Of a stretch of 64,000 nt of DNA, positions 26,221 to 34,368 are shown piece after piece. The stretch lies in NCBI GenBank assembly GCA_963775085.1, contig CAVZHO010000003.1, positions 131,052 to 195,051 of the forward strand, written 5' to 3'. Origin of the DNA: JAAFIP01 sp963775085 (GTDB taxonomy: Bacteria > Pseudomonadota > Gammaproteobacteria > Burkholderiales > Burkholderiaceae_C). Under the pieces are notes generated by a model that was not told where the DNA came from, did no database searches, and was given only the letters and a program-made list of their open reading frames with translations. Both the position numbers and the translations under genes were made by a program. The first letter of the stretch is position 1; each line of letters opens with the position of its first letter.

Positions 26221-27357
26221 ATGACCCCCACCCTCTACGACACCCCCGAACACACCCAGTTGCGCGACCAGATCGCCCGCTTTATCGCGCGCGAAGTCGA
26301 GCCGCACGCCCAGGCCTGGGAAGACGCGGGCTGCGTGCCGCGTGAGGTGCTGCGCAAGATGGGTGCCGCCGGGTTGTTTGGCCTGATGTACGAGAGCGAG
26401 TACGGCGGTGCCGAGGCTGATGCGATGACCAATCTGGTGTTTGCCGAGGCGCTGTCGCAGTCCACTTTTGGCGGCTTCATCATCACCGCCCTGGTGCACA
26501 CCGACATGGCCAGCCCGCACCTGCACCATGCGGGTACGCCCGCGCAAAAGGCGCGCTACATGCCGGACGTGATCAGTGGCGAGACGATTACCGCAGTGGG
26601 TATCAGCGAGCCGGGCGCTGGGTCGGACGTGGCGGGCATGCGCAGCACGGCCAAACGAGAGGGCGACGAGTGGGTTCTCAACGGCACCAAGATGTTTATC
26701 ACCAATGGCGTGCATGCCAACCTGTATTTCATCGCCGCTCGCACGGGCACAGCGCGCCATGCGGTGTCGATCTTTATTGTGGAAAAAGGCACGCCCGGCT
26801 TTAGCGTGGGCCGTGCGTTAAAGAAGTCCGGTTGGCTTTGCTCAGACACGGCCGAGCTGGTGCTGGACAACGTGCGCATCCCTGCAGGCAATTTGCTGGG
26901 CGAGGAGGGTAAGGGCTTTTATTCCATCATGAAAAACTTTCAAACCGAGCGCATTGCCTTGGGTGCCATGGCGGTCGGCCACTGCACGCAGGCGCTACAG
27001 ATGACGCTGGACTACGTGCGCCAGCGCCCCGCCTTCGGTGCCACGTTGTGGGACAAGCAAACCATCCGCCAACGCCTGGCCATGCTGGATGCCAAAACGC
27101 GCGCTGCCCGCCAGTACATGTACCACTGCGCCTGGCTCGTCACGCAGGGCAAAGACGTGGTGCAGGATGTGTCCCTGCTCAAATCCCTCACCGGAGAGCT
27201 GGTCAACGAGGTGCTCTACACCTGCCAGCAGTTTCACGGTGGCATGGGCTATATGCGCGAGACCGCCATTGAGCGCCTATGGCGCGATGCGCGGGTGCTG
27301 GGGATTGGTGGCGGGGCGACCGAGGTGATGCTGGATGAAGCCGCCAAGCGCTATTGA
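26221..27357 (+). CDS. Acyl-CoA dehydrogenase
   Basis: 378 residues with GISEPGAGSDVAGM, KMFITNGVHANLYFIAAR, FQTERIALGAMAVGHCTQAL (Glu at the isovaleryl-type position) and FHGGMGYMRETAIERLWRDARVLGIGGGATEVM. It is a second dehydrogenase inside the leucine cluster, resembling those of the citronellyl/long-branched acyl-CoA (AtuD-like) type as well as LiuA. The substrate is probably a branched acyl-CoA. It follows vapC by 10 bases and precedes liuC by 22 bases. Confidence 0.9.
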   Translation: MTPTLYDTPEHTQLRDQIARFIAREVEPHAQAWEDAGCVPREVLRKMGAAGLFGLMYESEYGGAEADAMTNLVFAEALSQSTFGGFIITALVHTDMASPHLHHAGTPAQKARYMPDVISGETITAVGISEPGAGSDVAGMRSTAKREGDEWVLNGTKMFITNGVHANLYFIAARTGTARHAVSIFIVEKGTPGFSVGRALKKSGWLCSDTAELVLDNVRIPAGNLLGEEGKGFYSIMKNFQTERIALGAMAVGHCTQALQMTLDYVRQRPAFGATLWDKQTIRQRLAMLDAKTRAARQYMYHCAWLVTQGKDVVQDVSLLKSLTGELVNEVLYTCQQFHGGMGYMRETAIERLWRDARVLGIGGGATEVMLDEAAKRY

Positions 27358-27379
27358 ACCGCACAGAAAGTTTTACGCC

Positions 27380-28177
27380 ATGACCACCAGCCCAAGCCAG
27401 CCCACCCTGATCGTCCAAGTCCAGGACAAGATCGGCCGCATCACGCTCAACCGTCCCGATGTGCGCAACGCGTTCAACGACAGCGTCATTGCCGAAGTCA
27501 CCGCCGCCTTTGCAGAGCTAGGTCAACGCGATGATGTGCGCTGCATCGTACTGGCCGCCGAAGGCAGTGCATTTTGCGCAGGCGCAGACCTGAACTGGAT
27601 GCGCCGCATGGCCGACTACACGCATGCCGAGAACCTGGCCGATGCGGCCAAGCTGGCGCTGATGCTGCGCACGATTTACGAATGCCCCAAGCCTACGCTG
27701 GCGCGTATCCAGGGCGATGTGTACGCCGGTGGCATGGGCCTGGTGGCGGCTTGCGACATGGCGGTGTCGGTCGACAGCGCCCATTACTGCCTGAGTGAAG
27801 TCAAGCTGGGACTGATTCCGGCCACGATCAGCCCCTATGTGATCCGCGCCATGGGCGCGCGGGCGGCGCACCGCTACTTTTTGACGGCAGAGCGGTTTAG
27901 CGCGGCTGAGGCATATCGCATTGGTTTGGTACACGAGGTGGTGAGCCTTGACGAATTGGATACCAAAGTGGCCGAAATCACCCAGCACCTGTGCAGCGCA
28001 GGCCCGCAGGCCATGAAAACGTGCAAAAAGTTGGTGCAAGACGTGGCAAATCGGGACATCAGTCAACCGCTGATCGACCAGACCGTTGCAGGGATAGCTC
28101 ACATTCGGGCCAGCGCGGAAGGCAAAGAAGGCTTACAGTCCTTCTTGCAAAAGCGCAAACCCCACTGGCTGAGCTGA
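27380..28177 (+). CDS. liuC: 3-methylglutaconyl-CoA hydratase (enoyl-CoA hydratase family)
   Basis: Hydrates 3-methylglutaconyl-CoA to HMG-CoA. Crotonase fold: ITLNRPDVRNAFNDSVI, an oxyanion-hole block AAEGSAFCAGADLNWMRRMADY (the LNWM form is typical of LiuC) and GDVYAGGMGLVAACDMAVS with the Glu region LSEVKLGLIPATISPYV. The start is ATG 27380 (MTTSPSQPTLIVQ) rather than an upstream ATG overlapping the dehydrogenase. Its stop codon is inside a perfect hairpin. Confidence 0.9.
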   Translation: MTTSPSQPTLIVQVQDKIGRITLNRPDVRNAFNDSVIAEVTAAFAELGQRDDVRCIVLAAEGSAFCAGADLNWMRRMADYTHAENLADAAKLALMLRTIYECPKPTLARIQGDVYAGGMGLVAACDMAVSVDSAHYCLSEVKLGLIPATISPYVIRAMGARAAHRYFLTAERFSAAEAYRIGLVHEVVSLDELDTKVAEITQHLCSAGPQAMKTCKKLVQDVANRDISQPLIDQTVAGIAHIRASAEGKEGLQSFLQKRKPHWLS

Positions 28178-28193
28178 ACGTCAGCTCAGCCAG
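28165..28193. terminator. Perfect hairpin over the liuC stop codon
   Basis: CTGGCTGAGCTGA, loop ACG, then its exact complement (13 pairs). There is no T run, so it is more likely an mRNA-stabilising or attenuating stem than a full terminator. The liuC TGA (28175-28177) is at the top of the left arm. Confidence 0.6.
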
Positions 28194-28225
28194 CGGCCCC
28201 ACCACTTAGTCCGCAGGAGTCTCCC

Positions 28226-28930
28226 ATGGATGCCTTTCTTCCCTATATCCAGCAACTCATCAGCGGCCTGTTCGCAAGCAACGGCGACATCGCCGGATCG
28301 GCGGGCAAAGCCATTGGTGGATTGGACATGGCCGGGCTGGCCGCGCTGGCTGCGGCGTTGGGCTGGGCCAGCGGCATCCGCTTGTACCTGGTCGTGTTCC
28401 TGACGGGTCTGGCCGGTTTTATGGGCTGGCTGCCCCTGCCCGGTGGCCTGCACATGCTGCAGCACCCAGCCATGCTGGCGGGTAGCGGTTTTATGCTGTT
28501 CGTTGAATTTTTTGCCGACAAAATCCCCGGAGTAGATTCGCTGTGGGACATGGTACACACCGTCATCCGCGTGCCCGCTGGGGCTGCGCTGGCTGCAGGC
28601 GTGTTTGGTGCCGACAGCGCCATGATGGGCACCGTGGCAGGTTTGCTGGGTGGCACGCTGGCTGCAACGGCGCACGCCACCAAGGCTACTACGCGCGCAG
28701 CCATCAACACCTCGCCCGAGCCGTTTAGCAATATCGCCATGAGCCTGGCGGAAGAGGGCGGCGTAATGGGCATGATGTGGCTGGCCACCAACCACCCCAT
28801 TGCCTTTGGCGGCGTGCTGTTGGTAGTGCTGGTGCTATCGGTCGTGCTGCTGGTGGTACTGCTCAAGTTCCTCAAGGGCGTAATTCGCCGACTGTCTGAA
28901 TTTTTCTCTGCAACCCCTAGGATGGCCTGA
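28226..28930 (+). CDS. DUF4126 membrane protein
   Basis: 234 residues with five or so predicted membrane helices. The LAALAAALGWASGIRLYLVVFLTGL start, FVEFFADKIPGVDSLWDMVHT and GTLAATAHATKATTRAAINTSPEPFSN blocks are characteristic of DUF4126. Function unknown. It lies between liuC and liuD, overlaps liuD by one base (TGATG), and has GGAG before the ATG at 28226, so it is expressed with the leucine genes; a role there is only inferred from position. Confidence 0.85.
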   Translation: MDAFLPYIQQLISGLFASNGDIAGSAGKAIGGLDMAGLAALAAALGWASGIRLYLVVFLTGLAGFMGWLPLPGGLHMLQHPAMLAGSGFMLFVEFFADKIPGVDSLWDMVHTVIRVPAGAALAAGVFGADSAMMGTVAGLLGGTLAATAHATKATTRAAINTSPEPFSNIAMSLAEEGGVMGMMWLATNHPIAFGGVLLVVLVLSVVLLVVLLKFLKGVIRRLSEFFSATPRMA

Positions 28931-31026
28931 TGTTTTCTAAAGTATTGATTGCCAATCGAGGGGAGATTGCCTGTAGAGTCGCCGCCACCTGTGCGCAGCT
29001 AGCTATTAAAACAGTAGCTGTTTATTCGGATGCCGATGCTACGGCCAAGCACGTTGTCGCCTGTGATGAAGCGGTGCATATCGGCGGCAGCGCGCCCAAG
29101 GACAGCTACCTGCGTTGGGAAAAAATCATTGCCGCCGCCAGGCAAACCGGTGCGCAGGCGATCCATCCGGGCTATGGGTTTTTAAGCGAGAACGAAGAAT
29201 TTGCACAGGCCTGTGCTGATGCCGGACTGGTGTTTATTGGCCCGCCCGCTTCGGCCATCAAGGCCATGGGCTTGAAGGCTGAATCGAAGCGCCTGATGGC
29301 CAAAGCGGGCGTGCCCCTGGTGCCGGGCTACCACGGCACCAACCAGGACGCGGCGCTGCTGAAAAAAGAAGCCGATGCCATAGGCTACCCGGTGCTGATC
29401 AAGGCCAGTGCGGGCGGTGGTGGCAAAGGTATGCGTGCCGTGGACAAGGCAGAAGACTTTGACGCGGCCTTGCAAAGCTGCAAGCGCGAGGCGATCAGCA
29501 GTTTTGCCGACGACGCTGTGCTGATCGAGAAATATGTGCAGCGGCCTCGGCATATTGAGATTCAGGTATTTGGCGATACGCAGGGCAACTACGTGTATTT
29601 GTTTGAGCGCGATTGCAGCGTGCAGCGCCGCCACCAAAAGGTACTGGAAGAAGCGCCTGCGCCGGGTATGACGCAGGCAATGCGCGAGCAGATGGGTGCG
29701 GCGGCGGTGGCTGCGGCACGCGCGGTGAACTATGTGGGCGCGGGTACGGTGGAATTTATCGTCGAGCCTGGCCGAGATGAAGCCGCCGCGCCGGGCCGCC
29801 CCAAGCAAGGCACGGCTCCCTTGGGGGGCAGCGCAGCACACGAAGTGGCAAGCGTGGGGGCTTTTTACTTTATGGAGATGAACACCCGCTTGCAGGTGGA
29901 GCACCCGGTGACGGAGGCTATCACCGGGCTGGACTTGGTGGAATGGCAACTGCGCGTGGCCGCGGGCGAGCAACTGCCTTTGGCGCAGGACCAACTGCGA
30001 ATTACCGGCCATGCCATTGAGGCGCGTATTTGCGCCGAGATCCCGGACAATAACTTTTTACCCGCTACCGGCACGCTACAGGTGTATGGCCTGCCTGAGT
30101 GCACGCAGTTTGAGCGCGGCGGTGTGCGGGTGGACTCGGGCGTGCGCCAGGGCGATGCGATTTCACCGTACTACGACTCGATGGTCGCCAAACTCATCGT
30201 GCACGGTGCAACGCGGGCCGAAGCGCTGGCCAAGCTGGACCGGGCTTTGTCGCAGACCCATATCGTGGGCTTGCCTACCAATGTGCAGTTTCTGCGCCAC
30301 GTGGTGCAAAGTCCGTCGTTTGCGCAGGGCAACCTGGACACCGCGCTGATTCCGCGCGAGCAGGCCGTGCTGTTCCATCAGGAAAAGCTGGGCTTGCCTC
30401 TGGCCGTGGCTGCCCATGTCGCCAGCACCTTGGTGGCCGAGCGGGCGCTGCAAAGCGCAGACCCGTTCAGCCGCCGCGATAGCTGGCGCGCCTACGGTGT
30501 GGCCACGCGCCGCTTTGAGCTGGAGTTCCATAGTGAGGCCATCAACGCCGTACTGACCTATTTGCATGATGGTGCGTTGCTTTTGGAAGTGACCAAAGCC
30601 CTGACAGCCACTCCCGTGGCCCAGGGCCCTCTGCGCTTTGATGCCACGCCGCAGGGCATCACGCTGGACTTTGCTGGTCAGCGCTGCACCGCGGCATGCT
30701 ACCCTGCATCGCATAAGGAAGGCGTTGAAGTCCATATATTTGCAGCGCAAGCAGCTACTAAAATAGTAGCGTTTGACATCTTCGCCCATGCCGGTGAAGC
30801 GCATGCCGACAACGGACGCCTCACCGCGCCGATGCCGGGCAAGGTGGTGTCGTTTGCTGTACGGGTGGGCGACAAGGTGAAAAGCGGCCAGCCACTGGCG
30901 GTGATGGACGCGATGAAGATGGAGCACACCATTGCCGCGCCCAAAGACGGCACGGTGGCCGAGCTGCTGTACGCCCCCGGCGACCAGGTGGCCGAGGGGG
31001 CCGAGCTGCTCACGCTGGCGGTGTGA
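28930..31026 (+). CDS. liuD: 3-methylcrotonyl-CoA carboxylase, biotin carboxylase/carrier (alpha) subunit
   Basis: 698 residues. The biotin carboxylase domain starts MFSKVLIANRGEIACRV, with the ATP-grasp KASAGGGGKGMRAVDKAEDF, ERDCSVQRRHQKVLEEAPAP and MEMNTRLQVEHPVTE. The biotinyl lysine is in VMDAMKMEHTI near residue 663. Two in-frame insertions are visible: about 27 residues between VEFIVE and FYFMEMN in the catalytic domain (29782-29863), and a dispersed-repeat copy near residues 600-614. Partner of LiuB. Despite the insertions the frame is intact; activity is not certain. Confidence 0.93.
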   Translation: MFSKVLIANRGEIACRVAATCAQLAIKTVAVYSDADATAKHVVACDEAVHIGGSAPKDSYLRWEKIIAAARQTGAQAIHPGYGFLSENEEFAQACADAGLVFIGPPASAIKAMGLKAESKRLMAKAGVPLVPGYHGTNQDAALLKKEADAIGYPVLIKASAGGGGKGMRAVDKAEDFDAALQSCKREAISSFADDAVLIEKYVQRPRHIEIQVFGDTQGNYVYLFERDCSVQRRHQKVLEEAPAPGMTQAMREQMGAAAVAAARAVNYVGAGTVEFIVEPGRDEAAAPGRPKQGTAPLGGSAAHEVASVGAFYFMEMNTRLQVEHPVTEAITGLDLVEWQLRVAAGEQLPLAQDQLRITGHAIEARICAEIPDNNFLPATGTLQVYGLPECTQFERGGVRVDSGVRQGDAISPYYDSMVAKLIVHGATRAEALAKLDRALSQTHIVGLPTNVQFLRHVVQSPSFAQGNLDTALIPREQAVLFHQEKLGLPLAVAAHVASTLVAERALQSADPFSRRDSWRAYGVATRRFELEFHSEAINAVLTYLHDGALLLEVTKALTATPVAQGPLRFDATPQGITLDFAGQRCTAACYPASHKEGVEVHIFAAQAATKIVAFDIFAHAGEAHADNGRLTAPMPGKVVSFAVRVGDKVKSGQPLAVMDAMKMEHTIAAPKDGTVAELLYAPGDQVAEGAELLTLAV
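29782..29863 (+). repeat. In-frame insertion in the biotin carboxylase domain of liuD
   Basis: About 82 bases encoding a Pro/Gly/Ala-rich stretch (RPKQGTAPLGGSAAHEVAS) where homologues go directly from FIVE to FYFMEMN. It contains complementary CCCCAAG and CTTGGGG runs and resembles a GC-rich repeat I associate with Comamonadaceae genomes. Only one copy was seen here. Confidence 0.55.
30727..30771 (+). repeat. Dispersed palindromic repeat, copy 8 (inside liuD)
   Basis: GAAGTCCATATATTTGCAGC, then GCAAGCAGCTACTAAAATAG and TAGCG. In frame it codes for EVHIFAAQAATKIVA in the linker between the carboxylase and biotinyl domains. Confidence 0.75.
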
Positions 31027-31946
31027 TGCGCATCACTTTCTGCTGCGCCGACACCAAGGCCGAGCCCTGGCTTGCAGGCTTGCGTGCCGCCTTGCCACAC
31101 GCACACATAACGCAGTGGCAACCCGGTGCCCCACATGCCGACTACGCCGTGGTGTGGGCGCCGCCCCAGCAGTTGTTTGATGAGCAACCTGAGCTGAAAG
31201 CCGCTTTCAATATTGGTGCGGGCGTGGATGCGCTGCTCAAGCTGCGCGTGCCTGCGCCCACCCAGATCGTGCGGCTGGACGATGCAGGCATGTCGGTGCA
31301 AATGGCCGAGTATGTCTGCCATGCCGTGATTCGCCACTTTCGCGAGTTCGATGCCTACGAGGCTGATACGAAGGCAGGCAGATGGTCGTTTCGCAAGCCA
31401 CGCAGCCGGGCAGATTTTCCGGTGGGCGTGTTGGGACTGGGGGTGCTCGGCACCCGGGTGGCCAAGGCGCTGTCGGTGTTTGACTTCCCCGTCCACGGCT
31501 GGAGCCAAAGTGCCAAGCTGCTGGACGGCGTGCGCTGTTGGCACGGCGCGGACCAGCTCAACGATTTTCTGCACCACAGCAAAGTGCTGGTGTGCCTGTT
31601 GCCACTCACACCGCAGACGGAAGGCATCTTGAACCGCAACACCCTGGCCGCGTTGCAACCCGGCGGCTACGTCATCAACGTGGCGCGTGGTGCGCACCTG
31701 GTGGATGACGACTTAATCACCTTGCTGGACAACGGCCATCTGGCAGGTGCTACGCTGGACGTGTTTCGCCAGGAACCGCTACCTGCCGAGCACGCTTTCT
31801 GGAAACATCCGAAAATCATCCTCACACCCCATACCTCGGCGCGCACGTTGCGTGATGAGAGCATTGCTCAGATCGCCAGCAAAATACTGGCGCTAGGTAG
31901 CGGCCAAAGCGTGGCTGGTGTGGTGGACAGAAACAAAGGTTATTAA
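31026..31946 (+). CDS. ghrA: Glyoxylate/hydroxypyruvate reductase A (D-2-hydroxyacid dehydrogenase)
   Basis: 306 residues. The Rossmann motif GVLGLGVLGTRVAKAL is at about residue 138. The substrate/catalytic set is NVARGAHLVDDDLI (Arg), LDVFRQEPLPAEHAFW (Glu) and ILTPHTSARTL (His). The short N-terminal lid AFNIGAGVDALLKL is characteristic of GhrA. It reduces glyoxylate or hydroxypyruvate with NADPH. ATG 31026 overlaps the liuD stop (GTG 31023 possible), so it is in the liu transcript although its reaction is outside leucine breakdown. Confidence 0.9.
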   Translation: MRITFCCADTKAEPWLAGLRAALPHAHITQWQPGAPHADYAVVWAPPQQLFDEQPELKAAFNIGAGVDALLKLRVPAPTQIVRLDDAGMSVQMAEYVCHAVIRHFREFDAYEADTKAGRWSFRKPRSRADFPVGVLGLGVLGTRVAKALSVFDFPVHGWSQSAKLLDGVRCWHGADQLNDFLHHSKVLVCLLPLTPQTEGILNRNTLAALQPGGYVINVARGAHLVDDDLITLLDNGHLAGATLDVFRQEPLPAEHAFWKHPKIILTPHTSARTLRDESIAQIASKILALGSGQSVAGVVDRNKGY

Positions 31947-31952
31947 AAAACT

Positions 31953-32786
31953 ATGGCATACCCCACTAAAGTCAAACTCGTTGATGTCGGCCCGCGTGAC
32001 GGCCTGCAAAATGAAAAGCAGCCCGTACCTGCCGACATCAAAATCGCCCTCGTCCACAAGCTGCAGGATGCAGGCCTCAAGGAAATTGAAGTCACCAGCT
32101 TTGTCAGCCCCAAATGGGTGCCCCAAATGGCCGATAACGCCCAGGTGATGGCAGGCATTGCGCGTAAACCGGGCGTACGCTACAGCGTGCTCACGCCCAA
32201 TATGCAGGGCTTTGAAGCGGCAATAAAGAGTAGGCCCGACGAGATCGTCGTCTTCGCCGCCGCCAGCGAGGCCTTTAGCCAACGCAATATCAACTGCTCC
32301 ATCGCCGAAAGCATCGAGCGCTTTGCCCCCGTGGTCGCCGCAGCCCGCGCCGCAGGCATCTATGTACGCGGTGCCATGAGCTGCGCTGTGGGCTGCCCCT
32401 ATGAAGGCGAGGTAGCGCCCCAGCAGGTGAGTCGTTTGGCCGCGCTGATGGCGGGCATCGGCGTGCAACACATCGGCGTGGCCGACACCATTGGCGTGGG
32501 CACACCGCGCAAGGTGCAGGCTGCGATCGAGGCCACGCTCAAGCATTACGACCTCAATGACATCTCTGGCCACTTCCACGACACCTATGGCCAGGCCCTG
32601 GCCAACACCTTGGCATCGCTGGAGCTGGGCGTGTGGCAGTTCGACACGTCCATCGCCGGCCTGGGGGGCTGCCCCTACGCCAAAGGTGCCACCGGTAACG
32701 TCGCCACCGAAGACGTGGTCTACATGCTGCACGGCATGGGCATTGAGACCGGTATTGACCTGGACAAGCTGATCGACGCGGGCTAG
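31953..32786 (+). CDS. liuE: Hydroxymethylglutaryl-CoA lyase, C-terminus cut by an amber codon
   Basis: Cleaves HMG-CoA to acetyl-CoA and acetoacetate, the last leucine step. HMGL-type TIM barrel: KLVDVGPRDGLQNEKQ (catalytic Arg and metal Asp), TSFVSPKWVPQMAD, SCAVGCPYEGEV, SGHFHDTYGQALAN (metal His pair) and the Cys loop GLGGCPYAKGATGNVATEDVVYML. The frame stops at TAG 32784-32786, but reading on without a break gives FISEFLQRKPQSRAATALL to TGA at 32864, matching the normal C-terminus of the family. The gene is therefore 26 codons short through one nonsense change, or is read through. Confidence 0.93.
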   Translation: MAYPTKVKLVDVGPRDGLQNEKQPVPADIKIALVHKLQDAGLKEIEVTSFVSPKWVPQMADNAQVMAGIARKPGVRYSVLTPNMQGFEAAIKSRPDEIVVFAAASEAFSQRNINCSIAESIERFAPVVAAARAAGIYVRGAMSCAVGCPYEGEVAPQQVSRLAALMAGIGVQHIGVADTIGVGTPRKVQAAIEATLKHYDLNDISGHFHDTYGQALANTLASLELGVWQFDTSIAGLGGCPYAKGATGNVATEDVVYMLHGMGIETGIDLDKLIDAG

Positions 32787-32865
32787 TTCATCAGCGAGTT
32801 TTTGCAGCGCAAACCCCAGTCGCGTGCCGCTACGGCCTTGCTGAACAAGCGGATAGCCGCATGAT

Positions 32866-32919
32866 ATGCTACTTAAATAATAGCTGCTTACGTCCACCCG
32901 ACAAGGACATGGAGCTATT
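32866..32919 (-). repeat. Dispersed palindromic repeat, copy 9 (liuE/ybaK gap)
   Basis: ATGCTACTTAAATAATAGCT, then GCTTACGTCCACCCG, then ACAAGGACATGGAGCTATTT. It fills the intergenic gap and supplies the GGAG ribosome-binding site of the following TTG start. Confidence 0.85.
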
Positions 32920-33588
32920 TTGAATACTGAAACCTTGCCTGGCAGCGTGCAGCGCGTCAGCGCCTGCCTGGCCGCTGCTGGACATACCCAAGCGCCACGC
33001 CTGTTGGATGACGCTGCCCGCACCGCGCAGCAGGCGGCGGATGCCTTGGGTGTGCAGTTAGGGCAAATCGCCAAGAGCATCATCTTCAAACGCAAGCCAG
33101 ATGAAGAGGCGGTATTGGTTATCACCTCTGGTGACCGCCGCGTGGATGAAGCAAAGGTGCAGGCGCTGGTATGCGCGCCAGGCCAGAAGCTGGGGCGCGC
33201 GGACGCGGAGTTTGTGAGGGCCAAAACCGGTTTTGCCATCGGTGGTGTCGCGCCCATAGCGCATGCTAACCAGCCCGTCACGTTGATCGACCGCGAGCTG
33301 TTTCGCTTTAACACGGTGTGGGCCGCAGCCGGGCATCCGCATGCGGTATTTGAGGTCACGCCCCAAGATCTGCAAATACTCTCGGATGCCCCAGTCGCAG
33401 ATGTTGTCGTGTGCGACAAATCCCCCATCCCCAGCCCCTGCACCGGTGTGTGCCTGCTCGAATCCAGCAGTGGCTACTGCCAGGGGTGTCTACGCACTCT
33501 GGATGAAATTGCTGCTTGGGGCCAGGCCGACGACGTCTACAAACGCGCTGTCGTGGTGCAGCTAGGGCAACGGAAACTCCAGCTATGA
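32920..33588 (+). CDS. YbaK/EbsC-type aminoacyl-tRNA deacylase domain fused to a DUF1289 domain
   Basis: Residues ~1-160 form a YbaK domain (LPGSVQRVSACL, the conserved Lys in GQIAKSIIFKRK, TSGDRRVDEAKV, GFAIGGVAPIAH, DRELFRFNTVWAAAGHPHAVFEV) that would hydrolyse mischarged tRNA. The C-terminal ~50 residues are a DUF1289 domain, SPIPSPCTGVCLLE then YCQGCLRTLDEIAAW, with the four-Cys pattern. These are usually separate proteins. The start is TTG 32920, since no ATG is in reach and GGAG lies six bases upstream in the repeat. It overlaps the next gene by four bases. Confidence 0.85.
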   Translation: MNTETLPGSVQRVSACLAAAGHTQAPRLLDDAARTAQQAADALGVQLGQIAKSIIFKRKPDEEAVLVITSGDRRVDEAKVQALVCAPGQKLGRADAEFVRAKTGFAIGGVAPIAHANQPVTLIDRELFRFNTVWAAAGHPHAVFEVTPQDLQILSDAPVADVVVCDKSPIPSPCTGVCLLESSSGYCQGCLRTLDEIAAWGQADDVYKRAVVVQLGQRKLQL

Positions 33589-34238
33589 AACACATTACCT
33601 TTCACCTCGATTTCATTTCGCCCTACGCGTTCCTGGCCTTTGAGCGCCTGCCCGCAGCACTCCAAGGTCTGAGCTACCATGTCACCTACAAGCCGGTGCT
33701 GTTTGCCGCCCTGCTGAACCACTACGGCCAGCTGGGCCCGGCCGAAGTTGCGCCCAAGCGAACCTGGACCTACCGCCAAATGCTGTGGCTGGCGCGCGAC
33801 CATGGTGTGCCGATGCAAGTGCCTGTCAGCCATCCGTTCAATCCCCTCGGTCTTTTGCGCCTGGCCATTGCCTGCGGCACAGCTGGCGCGTGCAACCGCT
33901 ATGTGGCCGAGACGATTTTTCGCCATGTGTGGGACTCAGGGCAAGAAGCGGGGGATGCCGCGCGACTCGCTGCATTGACCGCACAACTCCAACCAGCTAG
34001 GCAAGCTACGGATGCGGCCGTTAAAGCCGAGCTGAAAGCCAATACCGATGCCGCCATCGCAGTGCATGTATTTGGCGTGCCCAGCATGCAGGTCGATAGC
34101 GAGATGTTTTGGGGCTTGGATGCCCTGCCCATGTTGCGCCAATACATCGAAGGCGACCCGTGGTTCAAGTCTGGCGAGTGGGTAGGTGCATCGGGTTTAC
34201 CCGTAGGAACAGCCAGAAAACCGCATCATGAAATATAA
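33585..34238 (+). CDS. 2-hydroxychromene-2-carboxylate isomerase family (DsbA/GST-kappa fold)
   Basis: 217 residues. It opens ITFHLDFISPYAFLAFERLP, with Ser in the SPYA motif as in glutathione-dependent HCCA isomerases. Then comes VTYKPVLFAALLNHYG and the C-terminal AIAVHVFGVPSMQVDSEMFWGLDALPML thioredoxin-like block. Probably a glutathione-dependent isomerase or transferase on aromatic or other hydrophobic substrates; the role here is unknown. ATG 33585 overlaps the YbaK-DUF1289 stop, so both are coupled. Confidence 0.88.
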   Translation: MKHITFHLDFISPYAFLAFERLPAALQGLSYHVTYKPVLFAALLNHYGQLGPAEVAPKRTWTYRQMLWLARDHGVPMQVPVSHPFNPLGLLRLAIACGTAGACNRYVAETIFRHVWDSGQEAGDAARLAALTAQLQPARQATDAAVKAELKANTDAAIAVHVFGVPSMQVDSEMFWGLDALPMLRQYIEGDPWFKSGEWVGASGLPVGTARKPHHEI

Positions 34239-34266
34239 CTCACGGGTTGTTACTTATTTTGTAAGA

Positions 34267-34284
34267 ACGTGAAAAGGTTCACGT
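34267..34284. promoter_or_regulatory. Small perfect hairpin upstream of the MFS gene
   Basis: ACGTGAA, loop AAGG, TTCACGT, 85 bases before the transporter ATG. It could be a regulator half-site pair or a leader stem. Confidence 0.4.
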
Positions 34285-34368
34285 CAGCAAAGGGTCAGTG
34301 CTCCACCTGATATTCGGTGCTTCGCATTCCGTCGGAGTGTGACTTATTTAATGCAGGAGACTTGTCGC

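Noticed and set aside
28994..29020. Sequence resembling the core of the dispersed repeat in liuD (GCAGCTAGCTATTAAAACAGTAGC)
   Set aside because: It encodes the conserved IKTVAVYSDADA start of all biotin carboxylases and lacks the rest of the repeat; likely coincidence.
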